Shown here in pieces: positions 9,187 to 19,926 of a stretch of 64,000 bases of DNA (within the stretch, counting starts at the first letter, position 1; each line of letters starts with the position of its first letter). Source of the stretch: Hemileia vastatrix (lineage: Eukaryota > Basidiomycota > Pucciniomycetes > Pucciniales > Zaghouaniaceae); assembly GCA_030280995.1 (NCBI GenBank), contig JASXTE010000007.1, positions 14,127,501 through 14,191,500 of the forward strand. Direction: 5' to 3'. Below the pieces are notes generated by a model, which did not search any database, was not told the DNA's origin, and saw only the letters and a program-made list of their open reading frames with translations. Position numbers and translations under genes: made by a program.

Positions 9187-10821
9187 GAATTACTTATAGG
9201 TAATGAAATTGATAGAGAGTTATTAGATATAATTGATAAGGATTTAAAAAATTATTCATTTGAAAATAACATGTTAGACTTGTCTTTAAATGAGGACAAT
9301 GTACATAGTTTTATTGACAACCAGGAAAATACTATTAATATAAAAATGGAATCAAATGAATTAAAACTTGACCCTGATGATGAATCTTCTGAATTGGAAA
9401 CAGACAAAATTTAATATTTTCTAAAAGAAAATCCAATGGAATCAAAAATAATTAGTAAATTATTATTAAGAATTGAAAAATTGGAAGAATTCTCTAGAGA
9501 GTCCAACAATAATACGGAAAGTGTATTATTAAACATCACACAATCATTGAGTACAACAGCCAATAAGTTAAAAGTTATTGAGAATTCAAATAATGAATTG
9601 ATCAATGAAAACAAAAGATTAAATTCTGAGATTAAAAATTTAGAAATTAAATTAGAACATTCTCAGAATATTATGGCCACCATAGAGGGACATGTAAAAT
9701 TGTATTTTTCAAATGTAAATGATACCTTAACTCATGTACCTGTGATAAAAGATAGGTTACAAAGAGTAGAAATTGAAGTAGCTAACATTTTTAAAAATAC
9801 TGAAACAATAAAAGATAATACCTCTTATGTAGAAAGAGTACCAGTTTTTATGAAACACTCTGATGATAAACCAATGATGGAACATGAACATAGTGTCATG
9901 GGCTCTGAGAATATAAAACCAGTAAAAGATGAAATAAATGATCATCTTTCTAAAGTAAGTGAATTACTCAATATTCCTCAGGTTAGGGAAGCAAAAACTA
10001 GCCAAAAGAACCGGCCTAAGATAGATCAGTACCCTTCTTTTGACAGGGATTCAAAATCTGATTGGCAACAATTCATACAAAGAATTGATAACTTAAAATT
10101 TTCATACAAATTACCTGATGAAGAAATTACTTCAAAGTTAATATCTTTATTTACAGATGTGGCCTTATTATGGTTTGAATCTGTATTGAGTGAGGGAATT
10201 AATTACTCCTGGAATGAATGGAAGGCACTAATTGAAAGGCAATTTGGTGGCCCAAAATTTAGAATCACTCAACAAAGATTGTATGAAAAGGCCATATATA
10301 ATCCAAATGCTGGAGATAAACCCATGGTCTTCTTAATGAATTTAATAAAAATCATGAAAGCTATGGATCCAAAAATGGATTATGAAGAGTGGAAAGAAAA
10401 AATAATATACAAGTTGCCTATATCAGTTAGAGACATTATTGTAGCTAGAACTGAAACTATCAGAGATACCTCTGGATTCATTAATATATGCAATGAGATA
10501 TTATTAAAAGACAAGTATGAAACCAAGTATAGTAATTACAGACAAAGTGTTGACGTGGTAAAACCTACTACAAGTAAGTTACCAGTGGAAAAGAAAAAAC
10601 CTTCAGCTCCCCTTGTCCCTAAAAGACAAGAAAATAACACTTGTTACAAATGTAATGAACCTCGGGTTAAGGGTCACACGTGTAAGAAGAGAATAAATGT
10701 TATTGAAACCTCACAGAATTCTGAACCCAGTAATCATGAAGATGAGAATGTGGAATCTAGTGAGGATTGCAAGAGTAACATATCTTACAGTGATGATGAA
10801 AATGAGATATTTGTATTATAA
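9187..10821 (+). pseudogene. Gypsy A gag
   Basis: Nucleocapsid/capsid precursor. An Asp/Glu-rich segment runs from the Harbinger border to a stop at 9412-9414. The main frame then runs from ATG 9436 (461 codons). It begins with a long coiled coil (LLLRIEKLEEFSRES, KVIENSNNELINENKRL), then the retrotransposon capsid domain (IDQYPSFDRD, DWQQFIQRIDNLKFSYKL, ALLWFESVLSEGINYSWNEW). It ends with a zinc-knuckle-like CYKCNEPRVKGHTC and an acidic tail. In D the same region continues without a stop into protease; here TAA at 10819-10821 interrupts it. The knuckle spacing is unusual but shared with D, so it is a family feature. Confidence 0.88.
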
Positions 10822-10830
10822 CAGGATATA

Positions 10831-11328
10831 ATGTTCCTGAATGATGCTATACCTCATACAGACACATCTTTAACTTCCATAGAGGAAGCTGAAATAATTA
10901 AAGATGTATCTCATGATACTTACAAAATAACACCTATCAGAGCACCTATTATCATATGTGGAAAAGAAATGAATGCCATTCTTGACACTGGGGCTGCAGG
11001 TAGTGTAGTTTCAATTAATACATTAATGAAACTTGATAGTAAGTACCAGGAAAAACTAGAACCTGTCCAGACAAAGAACTGGAGGGGTTTTGATTCAGTA
11101 TTAAATCCAATTGGAAAATCAAAAACTGCTGTATTCTTTAAATATAATAATGGATATGATAGAGCAGTTTGTGAATTTGTAGTAATGGATAATAATAATT
11201 GTAGTGATTGGTTTATTATTGGCAATGATTTATTAACAAAATTTGGCATTAAACTAGATCCTGCAAACAGTTGTTTCACCATAGGCGTGAATGGTAAAAG
11301 AAAATTCAAGATATGTTCTGAAAATTAA
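10831..11328 (+). pseudogene. Gypsy A aspartic protease
   Basis: Retropepsin domain that processes the gag-pol polyprotein. The active-site motif ILDTGAAGSVVS is at residues 50-61 and WFIIGNDLLTKFGIKLDP provides the second conserved block. The DTG is intact, whereas element D has DSG. The reading frame is the same as gag but separated from it by one stop, and a TAA at 11326-11328 separates it from RT. The start at 10831 is only the first ATG after the stop; in D there is no break. Confidence 0.88.
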
Positions 11329-11385
11329 GTATATACCATTTCTCCTAGAGAAGAACAACTACAAGGTGGAAGAACCACCAATGAA

Positions 11386-12354
11386 GTGGTTGAGTTGGAA
11401 AATGAAATCCAAAAGGCCTCTTTCAGTCCTCAACTCTCAAAAATTGAAGAAGAAGATATTTTGAGATTGATTAAATCATATCCTATTGCATTTGCTCATG
11501 GTTCAAATGAACTAGGATTGGTCAAAGACCATGAGATGAAAATCTCTCTAAGCTGTGATTTGGATAAAATTCCTGGCAGCTTAAAAAAGAAACCTTACCC
11601 AGCATCTCCTGCAAAAAGGAAAGATATTGAAGACAATATAAAATTGTTGTTGGAGATGGGTATTGTTGAAAAAGTGGACACAACACCTAAGTATTGTGTC
11701 ATTTCACCAGTATTAATCTCTTATGAAAATGATAAGGCAAGATTATGCGGTGATTATAGAGCTCTGAATACATACACAGTAGATGATATTTACCCTCTAC
11801 CAAGGATAGCTTCTATCCATGCTACCTTACAAGGAGCAAAATATATTTCCTGTCTGGATGGGAACAAGGGTTACCACCAGATTCCTGTGGAAAGAAATTC
11901 TCAAAATTACTTATTAATAACCACACATATGGGTATATATAAGTATGTGAGAATGCCATTTGGCCCAAAGAATGCACCTTCAGTCTTCCAAAAATTGATG
12001 GATAGTGTTTTTCATCAGGAGATGGTTGAAGGATGGCTATTGGTCTATATTGATGACATCATAGTGTTTTCAAAAACATATGATGAACATTTAAATCACC
12101 TGAAAAGAGTCTTTCAAAAAATGGATGAAATTAATATGACTATTGCATTAAAGAAATGTAAATTTGGATTTCAATCCTTGAAAGTACTTGGACATGTTGT
12201 ATCTGGATTACAAATTTGTGTTGACCAGAATAAGGTGGCAGCAATTAAAAACATTGGGATACCTAAAAATGTAAAAGAGGTTCAAAGTTTTTGGGTATGT
12301 GTGGATATTATAGACAATATATTAAAAATTACCAATCCATTGCAGCTCCTTTAA
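11386..12354 (+). pseudogene. Gypsy A reverse transcriptase
   Basis: RT domain with LCGDYRALNTYTVDDIYPLPR, CLDGNKGYHQIPV, MPFGPKNAPSVFQKLM and the catalytic VYIDDIIVFSK (YIDD). The thumb region follows to VKEVQSF, where a one-base frameshift near 12290 changes the reading to WVCVDIID. The intact relative D reads LQSFLGMCGYYRQYIKNY at this point. The original frame continues with RNase H beyond 12355. The upstream linker is shared with D. Confidence 0.92.
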
Positions 12355-13123
12355 CAACATTAATCAGGAAGAATGAGGCTTTCATTTGAAATAATGAAAG
12401 ACAACACGCCTTTAATAAATTAAAGGAATGTTTTATGTCAGCTCCAATATTGGGACTGCCAGATTTCACCCTACCTTTTATCTTGTACACTGATGCAAGC
12501 TTCATAGGTTAAGGTGCTGCTTTACAGCAGAAACAGATAATAAATGGAAAATTATCTGAAGTAGTTATCTGTTATATATCCAGAACCTTAGAAAAACAGA
12601 ATTAAGGTATGGTGCCACACAGCTAGAATGTTTAGCTGTGGTGTGGGCTTTGGAGAAACTTCATTACTATCTGGAAGACCAGAAGTTTGAACTTATAACA
12701 GATTGCAGTGCAGTAAAATCATTACTAAACATGAAAACACCTAATAGGCACATGTTTAGATGGCAACTAGCTGTAAAAGAGTACAGAGGAAGAATATCAA
12801 TCACTCACAGAGCAGGAACATTGCATTCAGATGTGGATTTATTATCCAGAAGTCCTTTGCCAAATGATGCTGACAACCCAGCTTATGTACCTGAAAATGA
12901 GGTTATACATATATTTGGGATTTATATAGTGGATTTAGAAGAAGAGTTTATGCAAACTATATTGGAAAATTATTCATCTGATAAAGATTTGTCTAAACTA
13001 TCTACAATTCTTAATGATCCAACAAATGCCTCCATGAGTGCATTAATTAAAACCTTGCCTCCAAAGTATAAAAATGCATTGGAAAAAGGTAAAATATCAA
13101 TTGAAGATGGATATATATATTAA
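12355..13123 (+). pseudogene. Gypsy A RNase H
   Basis: The first part (12355-12600) reads through two stops: TGA before the NNERQHAF block and TAA within the TDASFIG-x-GAALQQK block. A frameshift near 12595 precedes the open part. From about 12600 it reads YGATQLECLAVVWALEKLHYYL (with the catalytic Glu), LITDCSAVKSLLNMKT (Asp) and RMFRWQL-like sequence followed by ITHRAGTLHSDVDLLSR. The frame ends at TAA 13121-13123, where D has a Tyr codon. Non-functional but fully recognisable against D. Confidence 0.88.
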
Positions 13124-13162
13124 AGGAAAAAGTTAAGCAATGTAATAGTAATACCACCTTCT

Positions 13163-14479
13163 ATGAAAGAGTTAATGTTGAGTACTTGTCATGATGACAT
13201 CTTAGCTGGTCATTTTGACTTTAACAAAACATTAAAGAGAGTTAAAAATACAGCCTGGTGGATAAAAATGAAAGAGGATGTAAAAAAATACATTGAAACA
13301 TGTGACTCTTGTCAGAAATCTAAAAGATTAACTGGGAAGAGAGCTGGGTTGTTACAACAAATAGAGCAGCCAAAAGCTCCATGGGAAATTATAAACATGG
13401 ATTTTGTAACTGGCTTGCCATTAGCAGGAGAAGAAAGTTCCAATTCTTGCTGGGTAATAGTGGATAGATTAACAAAAATGTGTAAATTTATCCCTACCCA
13501 TAAAGAGGTATCTGCAAAAGACTTGGCATTACTATGGTGGACTCAGATGATGAATACTGCTGGGTTCCCCAAAGCCATAATCTCTGACAGAGATCCTAAA
13601 TTTACTTCAGAGTTCTGGACATCTTTGATGGAAGTATCAGGTTGTCAATTAAAATTGTCTACAGCACACCATCCACAAACTGATGGGCTGGCTGAGAGGA
13701 TGATACAAACTCTAGAAGACATGATCAGAAGATATTGTGCCTTTGGATTAGAATACAAAGACAATGAGAAATTCACACATGACTGGGTGACATTAAATCC
13801 TGGCCTTGAATTTGCTTATAACAGCACAACTCATTCTGTAACAGAGAAGAAACCATTTGAACTCTGGCTGGGATACGTACCAAATACCCCAGTAAATCAT
13901 TTAAATAAATTACCAAGGTTGGATATACACCCTGGCACTAAATCCTTTACTCATATGCAACAAATGTGTAGAAAGCATGCAGAAGAATGCATCCAAAAAG
14001 CATTTGAATATGAAAAGAAAAGGTGGGACAAATCTCATAAAGAATTTGAATTCAAAAAGGGAGATGAAGTCCTCATATCAACACTACATTTTAACTTACA
14101 AGGTAATGTTAAATTAAAGGATCCCTTTGTAGGACCTTTTGTAGTAAGTAAAATGGTTGGGAATCATGCAGTGGAAGTCATATTATATGCTCCATATGAT
14201 AGGAAACATCCAGTTTTCCCTATCTCATTATTGAAACCTTACCATGCAAATGATCCTGACTTATTTCCAAAAAGAAGGGGAAGGCCTAAAAAGCAACCTG
14301 AAGAAATTGTGGAAAAAGCAGAGATTGAAAAAATACTCAAGAAAAGAATCCTTACTAAAGAAAAAGGAACTGAGTATTTACTAAGATTTAAAGGGAAATC
14401 AAATGAATTTGATAAATGGATACCTGAAAAAGAAATTTCTAATTTATCCACCCTTCTTAAAAAATTTAAACAGAAATAA
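13163..14479 (+). pseudogene. Gypsy A integrase with chromodomain
   Basis: Integrase: the zinc-binding HHCC region (CHDDILAGHFDFNKT, CDSCQKSKR), then the catalytic core with NMDFVTGLPL (Asp 1), IISDRDPKFTSEFW (Asp 2) and HHPQTDGLAERMIQTLE (Glu). A GPF/Y-type segment (DPFVGPFVVSKMVG) follows. A C-terminal chromodomain spans the last 55 residues (EIEKILKKRIL, YLLRFKGKSNEFDKWIPEKE). Chromodomain integrases of this class (chromoviruses) are known to target particular chromatin. This part is a long open frame, but it is cut off from RNase H by the stop at 13121, so the copy cannot make full pol. Confidence 0.93.
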
Positions 14480-14659
14480 ACTTCTGTTCAACCAGCTGAG
14501 GGGTTAAAAAACCAGTACTCATAATATTTTATTATGTTTTATTTCTTTAAAGTATAATCTTTAATGCTACAGAATTAATCTGGATACCTGAAAATTACAA
14601 ATTAATAAAAAAAATTTATAACTTATCATTTTTTTTATTGTTTTTTTTGGGTGGGCAAA

Positions 14660-15039
14660 TGTCAGCCTGTATATCTCCAGGACTGAGTAAAAAGTGATTA
14701 TAAGTTATTTTAAACACATGAACTATACATGGGAACAATAAATAAGAGTACACAAATAGTATACATAAGTAAAATTATGATAATACACAAAAAATGCCAT
14801 TATAACACCTTATATACACGCATATATCCACCTTTTATAGGTCTTATGTACTTAATATTAAGTTGGAATATGTTAGGGTAATCTTAAGAGCCTTAAGTAT
14901 AAGGCTACATAATTTTTAAGTACACTTAAAGCTGTTATATTCATTGTTTTATGCAAAAAAACAAGAAATGCGCTTTATTTCACTTAAAAGTTGACTATAT
15001 GCGCTATAAAATTGAGAATACCAAAATTGCGCTTTGACA
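14660..15039 (+). repeat. Probable 3' LTR of Gypsy A
   Basis: After the gag-pol end comes a T/G-rich stretch and then TGTCAGCCTG, matching the TGTCAGCCAGGC start of the D LTR. The right border at TTTGACA (15039) mirrors the terminal TTGACA of the D LTR but is not proved, since no 5' partner is present. Confidence 0.5.
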
Positions 15040-15418
15040 GATCAATTGGGCTCATTTAGAACTATTGATTTGGATATTTAAATGCATAAAAATAACACTT
15101 TTCAAATTTGGTGTTTTTTATGCCAGAAATGGCTTCTGTGTACTGGCCACATACTGCATGCTTTTTTTCCCGTGTGAATAGCTTCATTTTTAGCAAAGTT
15201 AGCTTTTTCACACTATAATTACCCCACATTCTACACCCACTGTGGGGAAACACACTAAAATAGGCGACAGGAGCTTATTTAGTGTCATAGCTTAATTAAT
15301 AATGCATTGACCTTGTTTATGTGCACTAATTTCATTAATAACCTCACTCTTGGCACTTTAATTCATCACCACGCTTAAATTCGCCTAATTTTAGTCAAGG
15401 ATTTACCCGTGCAAGCGC
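15040..15418. other. Gene-free spacer left of element B
   Basis: No open frame or repeat recognised. The last four bases, GCGC (15415-15418), are the left target-site duplication of element B. Confidence 0.5.
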
Positions 15419-16539
15419 TGTGGTAGCCTAAAGTTTAGTATGGCACCTAAGTACCTAAATGGAGTTATTACGGTGTGCAAGATTGGCGTTATTATTTTAT
15501 AAAAGGGGTTTATTAAATTTATTTGAGTCTTAAATATAAAGAAATTTGGTTAAAAACAAATGCCTACACGAAATAAATTTATTTTACGGAGAAAACTTAT
15601 TTTGCAGTCTGAAAAGTTTTTAAGTATCAAGTCAAGTCACTCAAGAACCTTGGGAAATTTTTCCAGAATTTTTACTATTTTTCTTATATTTTTAAAAGAA
15701 TTTTAAAGATTTATAGAAATATTTACGTTTTCAGAAATTACTTAACTTTGATGAATGTTTACGGGGTAATTAGAGCTGCGCAGACTACGAAAATTAGTTT
15801 GGAAAATAAAGGGGAAGTAGCTCTATCATGTGTAATTTTTCTAAATTTTTTATTATAGTTTTTAAGGTTCTAATTGAGTCCGGAAGTCCGGACAGACTCC
15901 GTACGGACTCCGTTTCGACTCCGTACAGACTCCGTACGGGCTCCGGATTGACTCTGGGAGAGCTCTGGAGGGGAAAACTTAGGCACGTGACTAGGAATAT
16001 TTAAGCGCCTCTCAAACTCGAAATTGAGGGGGGGGGATACATCATACAGCTTAATCATTAACCACCACGGTCCTATTTTTTATTACTCAACAAATTAAAT
16101 AAATTTGTAATACCCTTATAACTTTAATTTTATATATAACATTTTAGAAATACTACTGAACAATTTAAATTACACTTCATACAGGGTATCTTTGAAAAGG
16201 TCTTCATTTCTGGGACTTGATTATTGCTGTCTCATAAAAACTCAAATTGTAATAAAAACATAAAAGTCAATCTTTACAGATCTTTCACTGGTACACCTTA
16301 ATTGTTGTTATCAGTATTTCTTTTCTCAACAGCCACATTCTTTAAATCTCAATAAGCGTTAAATATTTTAGTGTTTCATTATTTTTTTATCAATCAGATC
16401 CAAGTAGACTGGTTAGCTTAGTGATTTAGAATTCCCATTTTGTTATTTTTATTGGAAGGACGGGGTTTTCAGCTAAATCCACATATCTCCTCCGGATTCT
16501 GCTTACAGCAAGGCGACTGTAAGAGTTTACCTTACCATA
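15419..16539 (+). repeat. 5' LTR of element B
   Basis: TGTGGTAGCC...ACCATA; near-identical to 26981-28101. It contains a TATAAAAGG-like box at about 15497, a cluster of GACTCCGTACG repeats (15895-15950) and a run of Gs at 16029. The end reads ACCATA where perfect symmetry with the start would give ACCACA. Confidence 0.93.
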
Positions 16540-16541
16540 GT

Positions 16542-16558
16542 TGGCACCCAACATGGGG
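16542..16558 (+). other. Primer-binding site of element B
   Basis: TGGCACCCAACATGGGG starts two bases after the 5' LTR. The equivalent site in C is TGGCGCCCAACGTGGGG. Starting with TGG (complement of tRNA CCA), it resembles known lysine-tRNA primer sites; the tRNA assignment is from memory of retroviral sites. Confidence 0.75.
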
Positions 16559-16715
16559 TTTGAATTCTCTAGCTTACTTTAAAGACTTACTTGGATCAAG
16601 AACGTTCTTAGCCTGCAAGAGGCATACTTACTGGAACTCTAATTGGATTTTTGTTATTGGCCTGCAAGAAGCTTGTTATTTTATCGATTGTTAACGCTTT
16701 TCATTACTTATTGGG

Positions 16716-18838
16716 ATGTCTTCTTCTGCTGTTGCTTCTGGATCTTCTAACCCTCTTACTCCCTCAGTTAGAATTGTTTCTTGGGATGGCCCAAAGTTTG
16801 ATGGGGAGGAGGTTAAATGGTTCATTAGCAGGTATGAAGCTGCTGCTGCTGTTGATAGTGCTTCTCATGTGGATATGGTGAAGCAAGTTGGGTTTTTTAT
16901 TGCTGATAGGGAGGTGGAAAAAGAGGTTATTGCTATGCAGGCATTTAAGGACAAGGATTGGGTTAAGCTTTCTAAAGCTATGGTTGATAGATGGGGTGTT
17001 AGGTTTACTATGATGGACCTCAATAAAATTGTTGGAGACTGGCAAGCAAAAGGTGGAGTTTCTTCTATGTCTGACTTCAAAAAGCTCTGTGTTCAGTTTG
17101 ATGAAGTGGTGGAATATCTCATATTAGTGGATGAGTTAGTGCATGAGAATCTAGCAAAAGATTTGTTTTGGACAGCATGCTGCAGGGATATTTTTATGGA
17201 CGTCCTGAAGGATCTTTCAAGAAAAGATTTGATGAAGGAACTGCCTAATGGTGAGCAGAAACTGCCGGCTCTGGAGGTTATCAAAGAGAACATTCAGGCC
17301 CATCTCAAGTTGTTAGCATTGGACAAATATCAAGAGTCCTGCACTCAATATGTTAGCAAGGTTAGTGAAGTTTTGGCCGAAAACAACGATATTATGGTCA
17401 AAGCCAGGAGGCCAAGAAGGCACAAATTAGATTACCTGCTGCTAAAGTTGAGGGCAATGTAGATAATAAGATGGTCGATCACCTGGCCGATTTAACGAAA
17501 CAATTAAAAATATTTGTTCAAGAAACCCAGAAGCCCAATAAGGCCCCAATCGCTTCTTCGTCGACGTCAACTTCTTATCAGTCCAGAGGTTATGAACGTC
17601 GAAATTATAATGGCAATAATAATGGTAACCGCTTCCCAGGCAATGGGAGAAATGGTGGGAATGGTGGTAGTAGTTATAGAGGTGGCTACAATGAGCCAAA
17701 GGTGTGCTCCTATTGTAATAGGAGGGGGCATAGAGCAACAGTTTGTTTTGCTCTTGATAAGGATATGGATGCTGGGCGAGTTTTATTTGATGGTAAAGTT
17801 TATAAATTTCCTGATGGTTTGTTCATCAAGCCCAGTGATGGACAGTCTCCTTCTGATTTGGTCAGAAGAAGTTTAACGGCTGAAAGAAGAGCCAGATTTG
17901 AAGAGGTGACGGATGAAGATGTTAATGCCAAGGGTGGAAAAAATGGAAATGGTAATGGTGGTAAAGCTGACAAAGGCAAAGAGAAAGAGGTCAGTAAAGC
18001 CACATTTTCTACTTCTTTTGGTGGTTTAGAGCTGGCGACGGTTGCCCAGGTGGAGGGTAGCTGTATGGCTGGCGAATACAATGTTAATGCTGCTAGAAGA
18101 GCAGCTGCTACTAAGGCGAAGAGTAGCATTCAGAACCAATTGAGGGCAAATCCTGGCAAGGCCAATAACAAAGTGAACCCTTACTCAAAGGACAAGAATT
18201 CTAGTGCTCAAACTGCCGCCAACAAATTGAACCCTTACTCTAAGGACAAATTATATAAAATGCAGAAGTGGATTGCTGATATGGGGCCCCCTAGTTATGG
18301 CAAGTTTGATTTAAATGGTGAGCCTATGCCAGAGGATGATTTGGATTCTGAGGAGGACGTACCGTTGGTGTCTCTACCCAGACCAAGTTTTAGCGGTCCC
18401 ATCCCAATGGAGGGAGTAAGAAGGACTAGCGATGGATCAGGATTAGTGCAAGAAGCTGGTGATGGAGTTAGGGTTATAGAAAGTGAAGATGGCTTGGTTG
18501 GACCTCAAGAGGTACCCAGGGCCAAGGTTGTTAAATCAAAGGTCCAGTATGAGCAGCCAGTAGTTTCTGGTCAAGCTAATGCGATGGACGCAGTTTTGAA
18601 TAGGGTGAATCAACTGCAGATTCCCTTATCTTTGGGGGAGTTATTTACGATTAGTCCGGCGCTTGCTGAAAAGCAAAAGAAGCATTTGACGAGGCGTCAG
18701 GTTTCCACTGGAGAGGTGGAATATATTTGTGAAAATGCTGAAAAGTTTGGGGAAGATGTAGATACACATTTTTCCGCTCCCCTGGGTTACCTGGTGGTAA
18801 CTCTTAACGGTAAAGAAGTAAAGGCCTTGGTCGATTAA
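16716..18838 (+). pseudogene. Gypsy B gag with the start of protease
   Basis: Starts at ATG 16716 (MSSSAVASGSSNPLTPS). The capsid region (VSWDGPKFDGEEVKWFI, DRWGVRFTMMDLNKIV, LPALEVIKENIQAHLKLLALD) aligns along its length with C gag. A one-base frameshift near 17405 sends the first frame to a stop at 17462. The correct frame continues (QEAKKAQ...DHLADLTKQLKIFVQE) through a Gly/Asn-rich stretch and a CCHC zinc knuckle CSYCNRRGHRATVC. A long Lys/Asp linker follows, then the protease entry TLNGKEVKALVD. There, TAA at 18836-18838 replaces the Ser codon of the protease DSG motif, as judged from C. Gag packages the RNA; this copy cannot make the full product. Confidence 0.9.
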
Positions 18839-19303
18839 GGGTCTCAAATTAATTTAATTTCATTGGAGCAAGCGACGAGTATAGGCTTGCCAATTAAAAG
18901 TGGAACTGGGGGCAACCTCAGAGGCATTGGAGGGCATGCAACCGAGCTAATGGGTACAGCTGAGCATGTCAGGTTAGGCATTGGTGGATCTGTTGGTAAG
19001 GTTCACTTTTATGTGGCCAGAGGAGCAGTCAAAACTGTTCTTGGTGGTCCTTTTTTGATGGATTTTGAGGCCAGGATAGGGTATCAAGCTGGCATGGGGA
19101 TTAGTTTGGAGATCACTGGTGAAGATATGCGGAGGTTACATATGCGGTTAGCGCCTCCTGGAGATGAAGGTTGGGAAACACGGCCAGGGATTAATACTCT
19201 GTGCCAGTGTTGTGTTTGCACCAAGAAGCGGCATATAAAAAGGACGGCTTCTGGTGAATTATGTTTGTTGGAAAGGGATGAATGCCCTCATTTTTTGGGG
19301 TAG
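18839..19303 (+). pseudogene. Gypsy B aspartic protease, remainder
   Basis: Continues in the same frame after the stop in the active site: GSQINLISLEQATSIGLPI, GIGGHATELMGTAEHVRL and ILGGPFLMDFEARI-like sequence (here VLGGPFLMDFEARIGYQ). The C-terminus has a CQCCVCTKKR cysteine cluster, also present in C as CQCMDCCRRRK. It ends at TAG 19301-19303, immediately after a slippery heptamer. The protease matures the polyprotein; the nonsense codon within DSG inactivates this copy. Confidence 0.88.
19291..19297 (+). promoter_or_regulatory. Candidate -1 ribosomal frameshift site, element B
   Basis: T TTT TTG, in gag-protease frame (CAT TTT TTG GGG TAG), matches the X XXY YYZ slippery pattern and lies directly before the stop. 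The pol frame is -1 relative to gag-protease. C has T TTT TTA in the same place. Confidence 0.65.
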
Positions 19304-19559
19304 CTGGGGCTGATCACTCTAATGTTGTAATCTCTCCTCAGGATGAGATCCCGGATTGCAATAGGTCAGCTCACTTGGAGATAATTCAAGTGGATTCTCA
19401 ATTATTTTCTGTTAATATTACTTTGGAGTGCAAATACCTTTTGGAATTTTCTATATGTTTATTGGATTTACCCGGTTTTTCTATTAAATTTAAAAACGGT
19501 GAAAAAGGCAAAATGGGCCAAATTAGGTTAAATAAAAATTGGAAGGGTATGTTTTTTGA

Positions 19560-19926
19560 CCTCCAGCAAGAGGTTAAACTGCAAGTATCTCCTTCTATTT
19601 TTGACCTCCAGCAAGAGGTTAAACTGCAATTATCTCCTTCTATTATGGACCTCCAGCAAGAGGGTAAACTGCAAAAATCTTATCAAAATCCGATTAAAAA
19701 TCTTAGTATAATTAAAACACAAAAAAATAATTTATGTGAAAAGGTTATTCCGGACCTCCAGCAAGAGGTTAAACTGCAATTATCTCCTTCTATTTTGGAC
19801 CTCCAGCAAGAGGGTAAACTGCAAAAATCACATCAAAACCCAATTAAAAATCTCAGTATAATTAAAACACAAAAAAAAAATTTTTGTGAAAATTCAATTC
19901 CGGTCCTCCAGAAAGAGGTTAAACTG
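19560..19926 (+). repeat. Six copies of the 22-nt hairpin motif inside pol
   Basis: Copies start at 19560, 19605, 19650, 19755, 19800 and 19905. Each has stem CCTC, a 6-nt loop (CAGCAA), stem GAGG, one base, then TAAACTG. In frame they encode DLQQEVKLQ or DLQQEGKLQ, spaced by 45 or 105 nt. Two further copies lie in pol at 21906 and 21962 (LPHEVKLAG, LHQEDKLEN). Confidence 0.9.

Larger units (their letters stand above)
9184..15039 (+). mobile_element. Gypsy element A (chromodomain type), decayed and 5'-truncated
   Basis: A Ty3/Gypsy element of the same family as D (57560-63580), in the order gag, protease, RT, RNase H, integrase, chromodomain, 3' LTR. Its 5' LTR and leader are not visible; the Harbinger element ends directly against its gag. 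At least five stops and two frameshifts separate the domains, whereas D has one open frame. Confidence 0.9.
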
